NCBI GenBank assembly: GCA_017857395.1
Contig: JAFMDF010000007.1
Span: 1 to 64,000, forward strand
Direction: 5' to 3'
Length of the DNA: 64,000 nt
From: Bacteroidota bacterium
Lineage (GTDB): Bacteria; Bacteroidota; Bacteroidia; Chitinophagales; Saprospiraceae
The notes beneath the pieces are model-generated. The model searched no databases and had not been told where the DNA came from. It saw only the letters and a program-made list of their open reading frames with translations. Positions 34,748 to 43,280 of the stretch are shown piece after piece. The position numbers and the translations under genes were made by a program. Positions within the stretch are counted from its first letter, which is position 1, and each line of letters opens with the position of its first letter.

Positions 34748-35881
34748 GTGTCCAGGAAAACCTATAAAGCGCTAGGCTTAATGTCGGGAAGTTCGTTAGA
34801 CGGATTAGATGTCGCTTATTGTGCTTTTAAGGTAGAAAAAAATGCAATGGACCAATTAGTCGTGCATGACTGGCAAATCCTAGAAGCAGAGACCATTGCT
34901 TTTTCGGAAGCATGGCAAGCTAGATTGAAGGAATTACCTACCCAAAGTGCGCTTATTCTCGCCAAAACGCATACTTATCTCGGTCATTATTTAGGAGATA
35001 TGGTGGCTGATTTTATCGAACGTTATAAAATCAAACCCCACTTTATTGCATCTCATGGGCATACTATCTTTCATGACCCGCAAGGTCGGATGACTTTACA
35101 AATCGGCGATGGAGCAGCAATGGCAGCGATTACTGGTTATCCAGTCATTTCCAATTTTAGAAATCAAGATATTGCCATTGATGGAGAAGGCGCCCCAGTT
35201 GCACCAATCGTTGATAAATATTTACTGTCAGGACATGATTTTTACTTAAATCTTGGTGGTATAGCTAATATGACAGCGGTTTTACCTGATAAAGTATTGG
35301 CCTTTGATATTTGTCCTGCCAACCAGCTATTAAATTTTTTAGCCAATCAAGTAAATTTGGAATATGATGAAGGTGGGCAAATTGCTGCTTCTGGAGCAAT
35401 CCTACCAGATTTACTAAAAACAATTAATCGAGCTGATTTTTATAGAAAATCCTATCCTAAATCCTTGGACAATGCATGGAGTAAAACAGCCATTTTAAGC
35501 CAATTGGAAGACGATAAAAAATTGATTCCTAATCAATTATGTACTTTGGTAGAGCATATTGCCTATCAAATTGCTTTTGCTATCAAACAGGTGATTCGGA
35601 AAGAAAACATTCAAAAAGAAAAATTATCTTTATTAGCGACAGGAGGCGGTGCATTTAATGTTTATTTGATGGAGCGTTTACAAGCAAAATGTAGGGAAGT
35701 TGCTGATCTAGAAGTCATTATTCCAAATCCAGATATTATTCAATTCAAAGAAGCGGCTTTAATGGCTTGGATGGGCGTGATGCGAGTAGAGAATGTGCCG
35801 AATGTTTTGAAAACGGTAACGGGTGCTAAACGAGATACTATTAATGGGGCAATTCATCAGGGATGGAAGCAGCTGATTTAA
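34748..35881 (+). CDS. anmK: Anhydro-N-acetylmuramic acid kinase
   Basis: 377 residues if started at GTG 34748 (MSRKTYKALGLMSGSSLDGLD). TTG 34721 is in frame but lies in a hairpin repeat, and the first ATG (34781) is inside the conserved GLMSGSSLDG motif and thus too late. AnmK phosphorylates and opens 1,6-anhydro-MurNAc released by lytic transglycosylases, feeding it back to MurNAc-6-P. Family marks are the N-terminal ATP-site motif, FISNFRNQDIAIDGEGAPVAP (about residues 130-150), NLGGIANMT, and ATGGGAFNVYLM near the end. A non-ATG start in this genome is unusual. The MltD-like transglycosylase at 1361 makes its kind of substrate. Confidence 0.9.
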   Translation: MSRKTYKALGLMSGSSLDGLDVAYCAFKVEKNAMDQLVVHDWQILEAETIAFSEAWQARLKELPTQSALILAKTHTYLGHYLGDMVADFIERYKIKPHFIASHGHTIFHDPQGRMTLQIGDGAAMAAITGYPVISNFRNQDIAIDGEGAPVAPIVDKYLLSGHDFYLNLGGIANMTAVLPDKVLAFDICPANQLLNFLANQVNLEYDEGGQIAASGAILPDLLKTINRADFYRKSYPKSLDNAWSKTAILSQLEDDKKLIPNQLCTLVEHIAYQIAFAIKQVIRKENIQKEKLSLLATGGGAFNVYLMERLQAKCREVADLEVIIPNPDIIQFKEAALMAWMGVMRVENVPNVLKTVTGAKRDTINGAIHQGWKQLI

Positions 35882-36030
35882 GTAATTCCCCACGAATTTA
35901 GACTTAAAAGAATCATAAAAACCGATATTTCAAGTCTCCAGACTAGGAATCATTATCTCGTCGTCTTCTGATGACTCTTGCTTAGAGAATATAAATGAAT
36001 CTAATAATTAGCAAAAATAGCATTAGAAAA

Positions 36031-37236
36031 TTACAACTCTGACGGATTATAAGCAGGTAACTCCGCCAACAAATCCACTCCATTTCTACCTAAAGAAGTA
36101 ACTATTCGTTTAGCTTTTACAAAAGAATCCAGCCGTTTTTGATTAAAATTAGTAGCGCCAGCAATCAGGCTCTCGATTTTAACCCCAGCATCTCCAGAGG
36201 AATGAATAAATTCTCCTTTGCCCATATATATGCCCACATGCGTAATACGTTCTTTTTTGTCGGCAGTCGCTTTTCGACCAAAAAATAATAAATCTCCCGG
36301 TACAAGATTTTTAAGCGTTTCGTCTGTCTCTATTAAATTGCCTGTATGGACTTGTTGAGAAGCATCTCTCGCCAATTGCACCCCATTTAGATAAAAAACG
36401 GTTTTGGTAAAACCACTACAATCCATGCCTTTACCAGAAGTGCCACCCCATAAATAAGGTCGCCCTAAATATTCTTGCGCAGTTGCTAAAATATTGGTGG
36501 CATTCGGTGTTCTTGAAGCCAACCAAGTATCGTAATTAACCACCGCAATTGCTGGAACAAAAGCAGTTCGACCATCAGGATAGGCTACTTTTATAAATCC
36601 CTTTTCTTGACCAATCGACTTTAAAATATTACCAGCTACAAGGTCTGTAATTTTTTGTGCTTGCAGATTAGGTGTTTCATAACTAAAGCCAAAATCATTA
36701 ATATATATAACTTTTGGCGCACTGATCCATTCTTTATAGGTTGATTCATCCACTTGGACAAAACCACCATGGTCAAGCCAAGCAATGTATTTATCAGGCG
36801 TCTGAATCAAGAACCAATTGTCTTTTTGTTGTAGAACTTTTATAGGTGTACCTAATAAAGATTGGGTGGCTAATTCCTGTGAATGTCCATTTTTAGAACG
36901 AATATTAGAGACAGAAACATTGACGATGCCAAAGGTTTTTGTACCTAAATTCTGAGCGGGTAAAACTTCCAAGCTATCTACAATGACTATATTTTTAGCA
37001 GCTAATTGTTGGAGGAAGTCAGCTTTGGCAGCAGGTAAATTGGTCTGCCCTTTAAGGACTACCTTATTTCCTAATGGACTTAATTCAATATTCCACAGAG
37101 CAACCCTTTTATCAGGGGCATAGCTGTTTTTAATAGCTGCCGAAATCGTATTAGCATCCTTTAATGCTGCTTGGTTATTGCAAGCAACCGTCAAAATGCC
37201 GATAAAAGATATAAAAAGAAACAATCTAGCAAACAT
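36031..37236 (-). CDS. NlpC/P60 (C40) cell-wall hydrolase with SH3-type domains, lipoprotein
   Basis: 401 residues. Lipobox TVAC (Cys19) makes it a membrane-bound periplasmic protein. SH3-like beta domains fill about 110-245 (ATQSLLGTPIKVLQQKDNW..., ITDLVAGNILKSIGQEKGF...). The NlpC/P60 domain begins near 248 (ILATAQEYLGRPYLWGG) with catalytic Cys in GKGMDCSGFTK and His in RITHVGIYMGKG; a third polar residue lies in the FIHSSG segment. Such enzymes cut peptidoglycan stem peptides, often between D-Glu and the diamino acid. A BON-like N-terminal part (LSPLGNKVVLKGQTN) is suggested by pattern only. Single leftward gene. Confidence 0.9.
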   Translation of the reverse strand: MFARLFLFISFIGILTVACNNQAALKDANTISAAIKNSYAPDKRVALWNIELSPLGNKVVLKGQTNLPAAKADFLQQLAAKNIVIVDSLEVLPAQNLGTKTFGIVNVSVSNIRSKNGHSQELATQSLLGTPIKVLQQKDNWFLIQTPDKYIAWLDHGGFVQVDESTYKEWISAPKVIYINDFGFSYETPNLQAQKITDLVAGNILKSIGQEKGFIKVAYPDGRTAFVPAIAVVNYDTWLASRTPNATNILATAQEYLGRPYLWGGTSGKGMDCSGFTKTVFYLNGVQLARDASQQVHTGNLIETDETLKNLVPGDLLFFGRKATADKKERITHVGIYMGKGEFIHSSGDAGVKIESLIAGATNFNQKRLDSFVKAKRIVTSLGRNGVDLLAELPAYNPSEL

Positions 37237-37292
37237 ATTTTTGGTAATTTAGCTTTTAATTAGCACGAAGGTAATCATTTTTTGAATTGTAG

Positions 37293-37392
37293 GGTGATGA
37301 GATTTGTGAGCTAATGAGTCAATGAGGGGTCTCATAACCTCAGCTCCTTGTTACCTTGTTACCTTGTTACCTCGTAAACCTCATGACCTCAT
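37293..37392. repeat. Word-type hairpin element
   Basis: Left arm GTGATGAG, GTGAGCTAATGAG, CAATGAGG words (37293-37329). Right arm CTCATAACCTCAG followed by three tandem CTTGTTAC words and ACCTCGTAAACCTCATGACC (to 37392). It is the closest relative of the element at 26091-26186. Confidence 0.75.
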
Positions 37393-37433
37393 AAAGCATA
37401 TAAACTCGAAAATTTCACAAAAAATTAAACAAC

Positions 37434-38558
37434 ATGAAATCCAAACTATTATCCATTGGTATTTTGTTAGCCGTTATCCTTTTAACGAGCTTTATGATGG
37501 AAAAAACGAAAATTAAGCCAAACGTTGAACTCGATAAGATAACCTTACCAGATGGGTTTAAAATTGACATTTTTGCAGAGAATGTAAAGAATGCTCGGAC
37601 AATGGTTCGTTCGCCAAAGGGAATTATTTTTGTGGGAACAAGAGGAGAAGGAAAGGTCTATGCCTTAAGGGATAACGATGGCGATAATAAAGCGGATGAA
37701 CAATTTTTGATTGATAAAAAATTAGACATGCCCAATGGCGTTGCCTTTCGAGATGGCGCATTATATGTAGCAGAATATAACCGAATTTTGCGCTACGATA
37801 ATATTGAGGACAACCTCGCTAATCCACCAGAACCAGTTGTGATTAATGATACGTATCCTTCTAAAAAGCATCATGGCTGGAAATACATTGAATTCGGACC
37901 TGATGGAAAATTATATGTCCCAGTAGGAGCACCTTGTAATATTTGTGAGTCAGAAGACGAGATATTTAATACGATTACTCGAATTGACCCTGATGGTAAA
38001 AATAGAGAAATTGTGCATAAAGGGATTCGAAATACCGTCGGTTTTACTTGGCATCCAGATACGAAAGAATTATGGTTTACGGATAATGGTAGAGATTGGT
38101 TTGGGGATGATTTACCTGCTTGTGAATTGAATCATGCGCCTAAAGATGGGATGCATTTTGGCTATCCGTATTGCCATCAAGGAGATACGCCAGATGATAA
38201 ATTGGCAGGCAATCATACTTGTGATGAATTTACCCCACCTGCTGTTAAAATGGGCGCACATACGGCACCACTTGGATTGCGTTTTTATACAGGCAATCAA
38301 TTTCCAGCAAGCTATAAAAATCGCTTAATCATTGCCGAACATGGTTCTTGGAATCGAAGTTCCCCCGTTGGGTATCAATTGTCTATGGTAAATGTAGATG
38401 GAGGCGCAACGACCAAAGAAATATTTGCGAGTGGTTGGTTGGATGAAGATGGAGAAGCTTGGGGAAGACCCGTGGATATTGAACCAATGCCAGATGGTTC
38501 TATTTTAGTTTCCGATGATTTTGCGGATGTGATTTATCGGATTTCTTATGGCGAGTAG
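37434..38558 (+). CDS. PQQ-dependent sugar (sorbosone-type) dehydrogenase family protein
   Basis: 374 residues with a signal or signal-anchor at the start (LLSIGILLAVILLTSFMM). Six-bladed propeller protein. Family marks: LPDGFKIDIFAENVKNARTM, FVGTRGEGKVYALRD, MPNGVAFRDGALYVAEY, then KYIEFGPDGKLYVPVGAPCN and LWFTDNGRDWFGDDLPACEL in the second half, and HGSWNRSSPVGYQ. The family oxidises sugars or aldoses at the periplasmic side with PQQ as cofactor; many environmental members have no tested substrate. No PQQ synthesis genes are in this window, so the cofactor would come from elsewhere in the genome or outside. Confidence 0.88.
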   Translation: MKSKLLSIGILLAVILLTSFMMEKTKIKPNVELDKITLPDGFKIDIFAENVKNARTMVRSPKGIIFVGTRGEGKVYALRDNDGDNKADEQFLIDKKLDMPNGVAFRDGALYVAEYNRILRYDNIEDNLANPPEPVVINDTYPSKKHHGWKYIEFGPDGKLYVPVGAPCNICESEDEIFNTITRIDPDGKNREIVHKGIRNTVGFTWHPDTKELWFTDNGRDWFGDDLPACELNHAPKDGMHFGYPYCHQGDTPDDKLAGNHTCDEFTPPAVKMGAHTAPLGLRFYTGNQFPASYKNRLIIAEHGSWNRSSPVGYQLSMVNVDGGATTKEIFASGWLDEDGEAWGRPVDIEPMPDGSILVSDDFADVIYRISYGE

Positions 38559-38563
38559 TGCGA

Positions 38564-38676
38564 TTTAACACATAGTCACATAGCGTGGTCACATAGTTCA
38601 TATAGTTTTAACGAGTATGACGTACTTAAAAAACTATATGAACTATGTGCTTTTAACTATGTGACTATGTGTTAAA
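38564..38676. repeat. Word-type hairpin element, strongest example
   Basis: Left arm (38564-38609) repeats the word CACATAGT/TCACATAG; right arm (38630-38676) repeats CTATGTGA/ACTATGTG. TTTAACACATAGTCACATAG opens the left arm and its complement closes the right arm exactly. It lies between two converging genes and should stop transcription from either side. Confidence 0.85.
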
Positions 38677-38679
38677 AAA

Positions 38680-39231
38680 CTAAGCAAAAGCAGGCACACG
38701 TCGTTTCACCAATTCATACCCACCAAATAAAACGGCAGTAAATAATAGGTTACTAAGAATCGTACTTAAAAAGAAAGGCAATCCAGCAGTATAAGCCGCT
38801 ATAATACCCACCAAATCTTTTGAATAAGCAGGAATCGCCCACCAACTTCCTAAATTAGTAATTAAAAAGAAAACTAGAGAAGTTAATAAACTGGCTATAA
38901 ATAAATTTTTGACTTTTATTTTCTTCAATAATTTAGTCCCCATTAAAGCAATAACAATAATACTTAAATAAACAACAGGTACGCCAAACCAAGAAAAGCC
39001 TTCATAATAAGCGGCATAAATTGTATTGTTTAAAGCCACATCACTTATCCATAAAGCTAATAATGGAATCAGCACCGCTAAATAACGTTTGGAGAAATAA
39101 GCCCCACCAAATAATGCCATTGCACCAAGTGGCGAAAAATTAGGGATTTCCGTTAATGCTAAACGACTTAAAGCAGCAACTACAACAATGGTAGAAATAA
39201 TGCCGAAACGAAGGTTCATTTTATCTTTCAT
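38680..39231 (-). CDS. DUF6580 family integral membrane protein
   Basis: 183 residues, five to six membrane segments (IISTIVVVAALSRLAL, YLAVLIPLLALWISDVAL, VVYLSIIVIALMG, LFIASLLTSLVFFLI, STILSNLLFTAVLFGGY). The conserved entry NFSPLGAMALFGGAYF identifies DUF6580, a family predicted to act in transport with an ECF-transporter-like fold. ATG 39231 is used; ATG 39219 (MNLRFG) is equally possible. No ATPase partner genes are adjacent and no riboswitch is recognised in the 266-base upstream gap, so the substrate is open. Confidence 0.82.
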   Translation of the reverse strand: MKDKMNLRFGIISTIVVVAALSRLALTEIPNFSPLGAMALFGGAYFSKRYLAVLIPLLALWISDVALNNTIYAAYYEGFSWFGVPVVYLSIIVIALMGTKLLKKIKVKNLFIASLLTSLVFFLITNLGSWWAIPAYSKDLVGIIAAYTAGLPFFLSTILSNLLFTAVLFGGYELVKRRVPAFA

Positions 39232-39440
39232 ACTATATTTTTAAGAGGTTAAAAAATGATAGTTAATCATTTTGTGGAGTTTTGTTATCAGTACCGCTTG
39301 ACCTATAATTTACGCTTATAAAACAAGAAAGGTTTTACCTGATACTACAAAGGTAAGGAGAAAACTAATTGAATGGTAAAAATGAAAATGAAATATTTGA
39401 ATTTCGGGAAGATTAAATATAAGGTTTGCTTTTGCTCACA

Positions 39441-39475
39441 GACCTCCAAGCGTCTTTAAGACCTTGGAGTGTCTA
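39441..39475. repeat. 35-bp dispersed palindrome-like repeat
   Basis: Same first 28 bases as 28796-28830 (begins GACCTCCAAGCGTCTTTAAG), ending GAGTGTCTA like the copy at 19291-19325. It stands 23 bases downstream of the 39498 gene's end. Confidence 0.7.
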
Positions 39476-39497
39476 ACGAAGTATTTATGGAGAGCCA

Positions 39498-39860
39498 TTA
39501 ATAACTTGCTCGCTTTCCTTCCAGATAATCTACATAATCCACACTTCCCAAGCGAAATTTGATGGGTAATTTAACCGCTTTCTCTAACTTTACTTCTATT
39601 TTACAGAAAAAAGCCAAGTCTTTGTAGGCGTAGGCAGCAGGCATTTGTTGCTGTTCTTTTTGCATTAAATTAAAGACATTTTTACGGCTTTCTTGAAAGG
39701 TAAACTGCTGAATTTGTTCAGAGAAATTAGTTTCAATAGATTGTGCCCTCAATTGTGTTTTTAACTGATGATAGCTTTGCAATTTATTGGCTGTTGTAAT
39801 TTGTGCTAAAAGCAATTGGGTTAACAAACAGCAAAAAATAAGACCTGATAATTTTTTCAT
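39498..39860 (-). CDS. Hypothetical exported protein (about 120 aa)
   Basis: From ATG 39860 it begins with a signal peptide (MKKLSGLIFCCLLTQLLLAQ). The ATG at 39887 would add nine residues before it. The mature part is helical and Gln-rich (QLKTQLRAQSIETNFSEQIQQ, NVFNLMQKEQQQMP), then a short strand part KIEVKLEKAVKLPIKFRLGSVDYVDYLEGK. I do not recognise a family; periplasmic or outer-membrane location is expected. Confidence 0.65.
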   Translation of the reverse strand: MKKLSGLIFCCLLTQLLLAQITTANKLQSYHQLKTQLRAQSIETNFSEQIQQFTFQESRKNVFNLMQKEQQQMPAAYAYKDLAFFCKIEVKLEKAVKLPIKFRLGSVDYVDYLEGKRASY

Positions 39861-40031
39861 ATAAAAAAGCAGCATTAAGGAACACAAGGAATCTAGTACT
39901 CAATGGTCAAGATACATAAAAAATAACTGAAATTGACTAACTTTGAGCGAATAGTAACGATATGTCAAGGCTAGAACGAACTTTACATATAAGATACTTA
40001 AAGCAAGACTAATATAATCAAAGCAAAACAC

Positions 40032-41216
40032 ATGGAACAACTGTTAAAAGGCTATAAAGTACTAGATTTTGGACGGTACATCGCCGCACCCTATTGTGCC
40101 TCTTTACTCGGACAAATGGGCGCAGAAGTCATTCGTATCGAACGACCAGGCGGGAGTGAAGACCGTTTTTTAGCACCCGTCACCGAACAAGGAGATGGGG
40201 CAATGTATATGCAAATGAATGCCCATAAAAAAGGTATCACTTTAGATATTGCCAAACCAGCAGGCAAAGCGGTTGTTCGAAAATTGATTGCGACGGCGGA
40301 TATAGTCATTGCCAATTTACCACCCAAAACATTGAAATATTTGGAATTGGACTATGCTAGTTTAACGGCTATCCAAGCAGACATTATTCTAGTAACCAAT
40401 ACTGCTTTTGGAAATACAGGCCCTTTTGCCGATTATACTGGTTTTGATGGCATGGCACAAGCTATTACGGGTGGTAATTATTATTCAGGTTTTCCCAACC
40501 AACCGATTAGATGCACCGTAAATTTTGTGGACTTTTCGACTGCCTTAGCAGCTACTTTAGGTACGGTGGCAGCGATTATGCATCGAGAACGAGGCGGAGA
40601 TGGACAAATTGTAGAGACTTCTTTGTTGAGCACGGCTTTGACTTTGAATAATTCTATGTTATTGGAACAGGCAGCAACGAATATTAATCGACCACCAAAA
40701 GGCAATAGAGGACAATTGGCTGGCCCAGCAGATTTGTTTAAAACAAAAGATGGACATATTGTAATGTCTGTAGTCGGTCCGTATATGTATAAACGTTGGA
40801 TTCGATTAATTGGCAAGCCAGAATGGTTAACCGATGAACGTTTCAAAGACGATATGGCTAGAGGCGATAATAATGATATTTTATGTGCAGCAATGGGCAA
40901 GTGGTGTTTAGCCAGAACAACTGCCGAAGCATTAGCAGATTTAAAGGAAGCTAAATTGCCAGCAGGCCCAGTTTTATCTTTTCAAGGAGCGTTGGATAAT
41001 CCAATGGTACAATCCATTAATCACCTAAATCCTTTGCCTTTTCCTGGGGCAGTCAAAGACCCTTTGGTGACGAATGCGCCTTTTAAATTATCAAAAACAC
41101 CTTTGGAGAAATTGCGGCGTGCGCCTTTATTGGGCGAACATAATGAAGAGGTTTATAGCGAATTAGGATACTCTGCTAAAGATATAGTGGAATTAAAAGC
41201 AACAGCAATTATTTAA
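40032..41216 (+). CDS. Family III (CaiB/BaiF) CoA transferase
   Basis: 394 residues, the standard family length. N-terminal LDFGRYIAAPYCASLLGQMGAEVIRIERP binds CoA; catalytic Asp139 lies in YTGFDGMAQAITGG; then GNRGQLAGPADLFKTKDGH. The C-terminal part closes with LGEHNEEVYSELGY, a typical family ending. It transfers CoA between acids in the cytoplasm; the substrate is unknown. It is distinct from the shorter enzyme at 26194. A 60-residue membrane protein gene starts one base after its stop, so the two are probably co-transcribed. Confidence 0.92.
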   Translation: MEQLLKGYKVLDFGRYIAAPYCASLLGQMGAEVIRIERPGGSEDRFLAPVTEQGDGAMYMQMNAHKKGITLDIAKPAGKAVVRKLIATADIVIANLPPKTLKYLELDYASLTAIQADIILVTNTAFGNTGPFADYTGFDGMAQAITGGNYYSGFPNQPIRCTVNFVDFSTALAATLGTVAAIMHRERGGDGQIVETSLLSTALTLNNSMLLEQAATNINRPPKGNRGQLAGPADLFKTKDGHIVMSVVGPYMYKRWIRLIGKPEWLTDERFKDDMARGDNNDILCAAMGKWCLARTTAEALADLKEAKLPAGPVLSFQGALDNPMVQSINHLNPLPFPGAVKDPLVTNAPFKLSKTPLEKLRRAPLLGEHNEEVYSELGYSAKDIVELKATAII

Positions 41217-41217
41217 T

Positions 41218-41400
41218 ATGGAAAATATAGATTGGCAGAAGGTGGCTAAAATTTTTATGGCATTTGCTTTGGCAAATCTCACTTACGATTATTTGAGTGC
41301 AGGAATCGTTGATATTTATAAGACGCTTGGGATTCCGTTTATTGCGCTTGTATTGATTTATTTGGTGGATCGGCAGCGGTTGATGAAGGAGGAAGGGTGA
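41218..41400 (+). CDS. Small membrane protein (60 aa)
   Basis: Begins MENIDWQKVAKIFMAFALAN and contains a second hydrophobic stretch LGIPFIALVLIYLVD, ending RQRLMKEEG. One to two membrane segments with a positively charged end, inside by the positive-inside rule. It starts one base after the CoA transferase stop, which suggests translational coupling. No family recognised. Confidence 0.6.
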   Translation: MENIDWQKVAKIFMAFALANLTYDYLSAGIVDIYKTLGIPFIALVLIYLVDRQRLMKEEG

Positions 41401-41503
41401 ATAGAATGTTAGTTTGTGTTTTTTTACTGCTTTAGAGCGTAGAAATAAAGTGCTACGTTTGATAGCGTTATGAAGAAGTTTTGCATCATTAGAAAAAGAA
41501 AAA

Positions 41504-43201
41504 ATGAAACCAAGAATCTGGGTAAAAGAAATAAAATTTAGCGAAGGTCTTTCAATTGAATTAGAAAAAGACGAAATCATTTTATTTGTAGGTCCTAATA
41601 ACGTTGGTAAAAGCGTATCACTTAAAGAAATCAATGGCAAAATTTCGAATAGAAAAATGAAATCTATCATTGTATCTGATGTGGAACTGAATAAAGAAGG
41701 AGAAGAAAAAGACTTATTGGAACATATAAAATCATCGGCAATAGTAAATGACCAAAGTAATCCCACAAATCCAACTTTACAAACATTTAAATTAAGTAAT
41801 CAACAAAGTCAGATAAGTAATAGTTGGACAAATCATAAAAATGGAATATCAATTTTACAGGGGTACTTTTCAAATTTCCTGACAACTACTGGAAGACTTG
41901 TCGCAGTTAACCCTCCAAATAGTATTTCTTTTATTGGACAAGCACCTACACATCCAATTCATTTTCTTCAAAGAGATGATAAATTAGAAATTCAGTTTAG
42001 TAAATATTTTAATCAAGCATTTGAAACCGACTTGATAGTAAATAGAGGTGCTGGTTCGCGAGTCCCAATCCATATTGGTAAACGACCAACTCCTTCTGGT
42101 GATGAAGATAGGATTTCTTTGAGCTATGTTAAAAAAATAGAAGAACTCCCAAAATTACATGAACAAGGTGATGGAATGAAAAGCTTTGTTGGAGTGCTAT
42201 TGAATTCATTTATTTCTCAATATTCAATAGTTTTAGTTGATGAACCAGAAGCGTTTTTACATCCTCCTCAAGCAAGATTACTTGGTAAAATGATAGGTAA
42301 AGAATTGCCTTACGATAGACAATTGTTTTTAGCATCTCATAGTGGAGATTTTTTAAGAGGTATTTTGGATTCGGGTTCTCAAAAAGTTAGAATAATAAGA
42401 ATTGATAGAATTGCAGATAGAAATAAAATTTGTGAATTGAAACCGACCGAGATAAATGAACTATGGAAAGACCCTCTTTTAAGGCATTCCAATGTACTTG
42501 ATGGAATTTTTCATAAAAAAGTAATTATCTGCGAGAGTGATTCAGATTGTCGCTTTTATTCAGCTATTCTACAAGCAGTAGTAGAAAAAAATAGTTTAAG
42601 TAGTCCTGACTTTATGTTCATTCATTGTGGAGGAAAACATCGGATTCCTCAAGTAGTAGGTGCATTGAAAAAATTAAATGTGGATATATCTGTAATTTGT
42701 GATTTTGACGTTTTGAACAATGTAAATCCCCTTGGTAAAATAGTAGAGAACCTTGGAGGAAATTGGAATGCTTTAAAACCTCAATGGAAAATTGTTAAAA
42801 ATGCTATAGATAAAAAGAGACCTGAACTTGAAACTGAAGATGTGAAAAAAGAAATAAATGAAATTCTTAACAATATTTCTGACAGAATCTTTCCAAAAGC
42901 AGAAGCAAAAAAAATCAATTCAGCATTAAAGAAAATTTCAGCATGGAATTATGCTAAACAAGTTGGTAGTTCTTTTATCCCTTCTGGAGACCCAACATCT
43001 AATTTTCAAAATATAAATAAAGAATTTAAGAAAATTAACTTATTTATTGTTGAGGTGGGAGAATTAGAAGGTTTTTGCAGAAGTATTGGAAACCATGGAC
43101 CGAAATGGGTAAACGAAGTTTTAGAAAAAGAATTAAAAAATGAAACCGAGTTGCAAAACGCAAGGAACTTCATTAAAGAAATAATAGAAAATAATGCATA
43201 A
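41504..43201 (+). CDS. OLD-like AAA ATPase with TOPRIM domain
   Basis: 565 residues. The ATPase part has Walker A GPNNVGKS (30-37), a long insertion, and Walker B VLVDEPEAFLHPPQ followed by FLASHSGDFLRG (His switch). The C-terminal part carries TOPRIM marks: IICESDSDCRFY (Glu near 342) and VICDFDVLN (Asp-x-Asp near 398-400). This ABC-ATPase plus TOPRIM nuclease layout is that of class 1 OLD proteins and Gabija GajA; many members act in phage defence. No partner helicase (gajB) or reverse transcriptase lies next to it, so it would be a stand-alone OLD protein. The flanking 41401-41503 and 43202-43260 are distinct from the surroundings in being free of the word elements, and acquisition by transfer is plausible but unproven. 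Confidence 0.82.
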   Translation: MKPRIWVKEIKFSEGLSIELEKDEIILFVGPNNVGKSVSLKEINGKISNRKMKSIIVSDVELNKEGEEKDLLEHIKSSAIVNDQSNPTNPTLQTFKLSNQQSQISNSWTNHKNGISILQGYFSNFLTTTGRLVAVNPPNSISFIGQAPTHPIHFLQRDDKLEIQFSKYFNQAFETDLIVNRGAGSRVPIHIGKRPTPSGDEDRISLSYVKKIEELPKLHEQGDGMKSFVGVLLNSFISQYSIVLVDEPEAFLHPPQARLLGKMIGKELPYDRQLFLASHSGDFLRGILDSGSQKVRIIRIDRIADRNKICELKPTEINELWKDPLLRHSNVLDGIFHKKVIICESDSDCRFYSAILQAVVEKNSLSSPDFMFIHCGGKHRIPQVVGALKKLNVDISVICDFDVLNNVNPLGKIVENLGGNWNALKPQWKIVKNAIDKKRPELETEDVKKEINEILNNISDRIFPKAEAKKINSALKKISAWNYAKQVGSSFIPSGDPTSNFQNINKEFKKINLFIVEVGELEGFCRSIGNHGPKWVNEVLEKELKNETELQNARNFIKEIIENNA

Positions 43202-43280
43202 CAAAGCATGGGGGTTAGCTGCCTTATGCGGGCTGCCAAACATCCATTTGGAACGTTATTTTATAAAAAAATACCAATAT

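Noticed and set aside
26091-37392. Tandem words taken for CRISPR repeats
   Set aside because: Words are 6-9 bases, have no unique spacers of constant length and are arranged as inverted arms; no cas genes are present.
39232-39497. Vitamin riboswitch before the DUF6580 membrane protein
   Set aside because: No cobalamin or other riboswitch core could be found in the upstream sequence on the minus strand.
43199-43262. Sequence after the OLD-like gene (TAACAAAGC, GTTAGCTGCC, GGGCTGCC, AACGTTA) resembling an integron attC site
   Set aside because: The core does not fit the RYYYAAC/GTTRRRY rule and no integrase or cassette array is in the window; it may be a general repeat.
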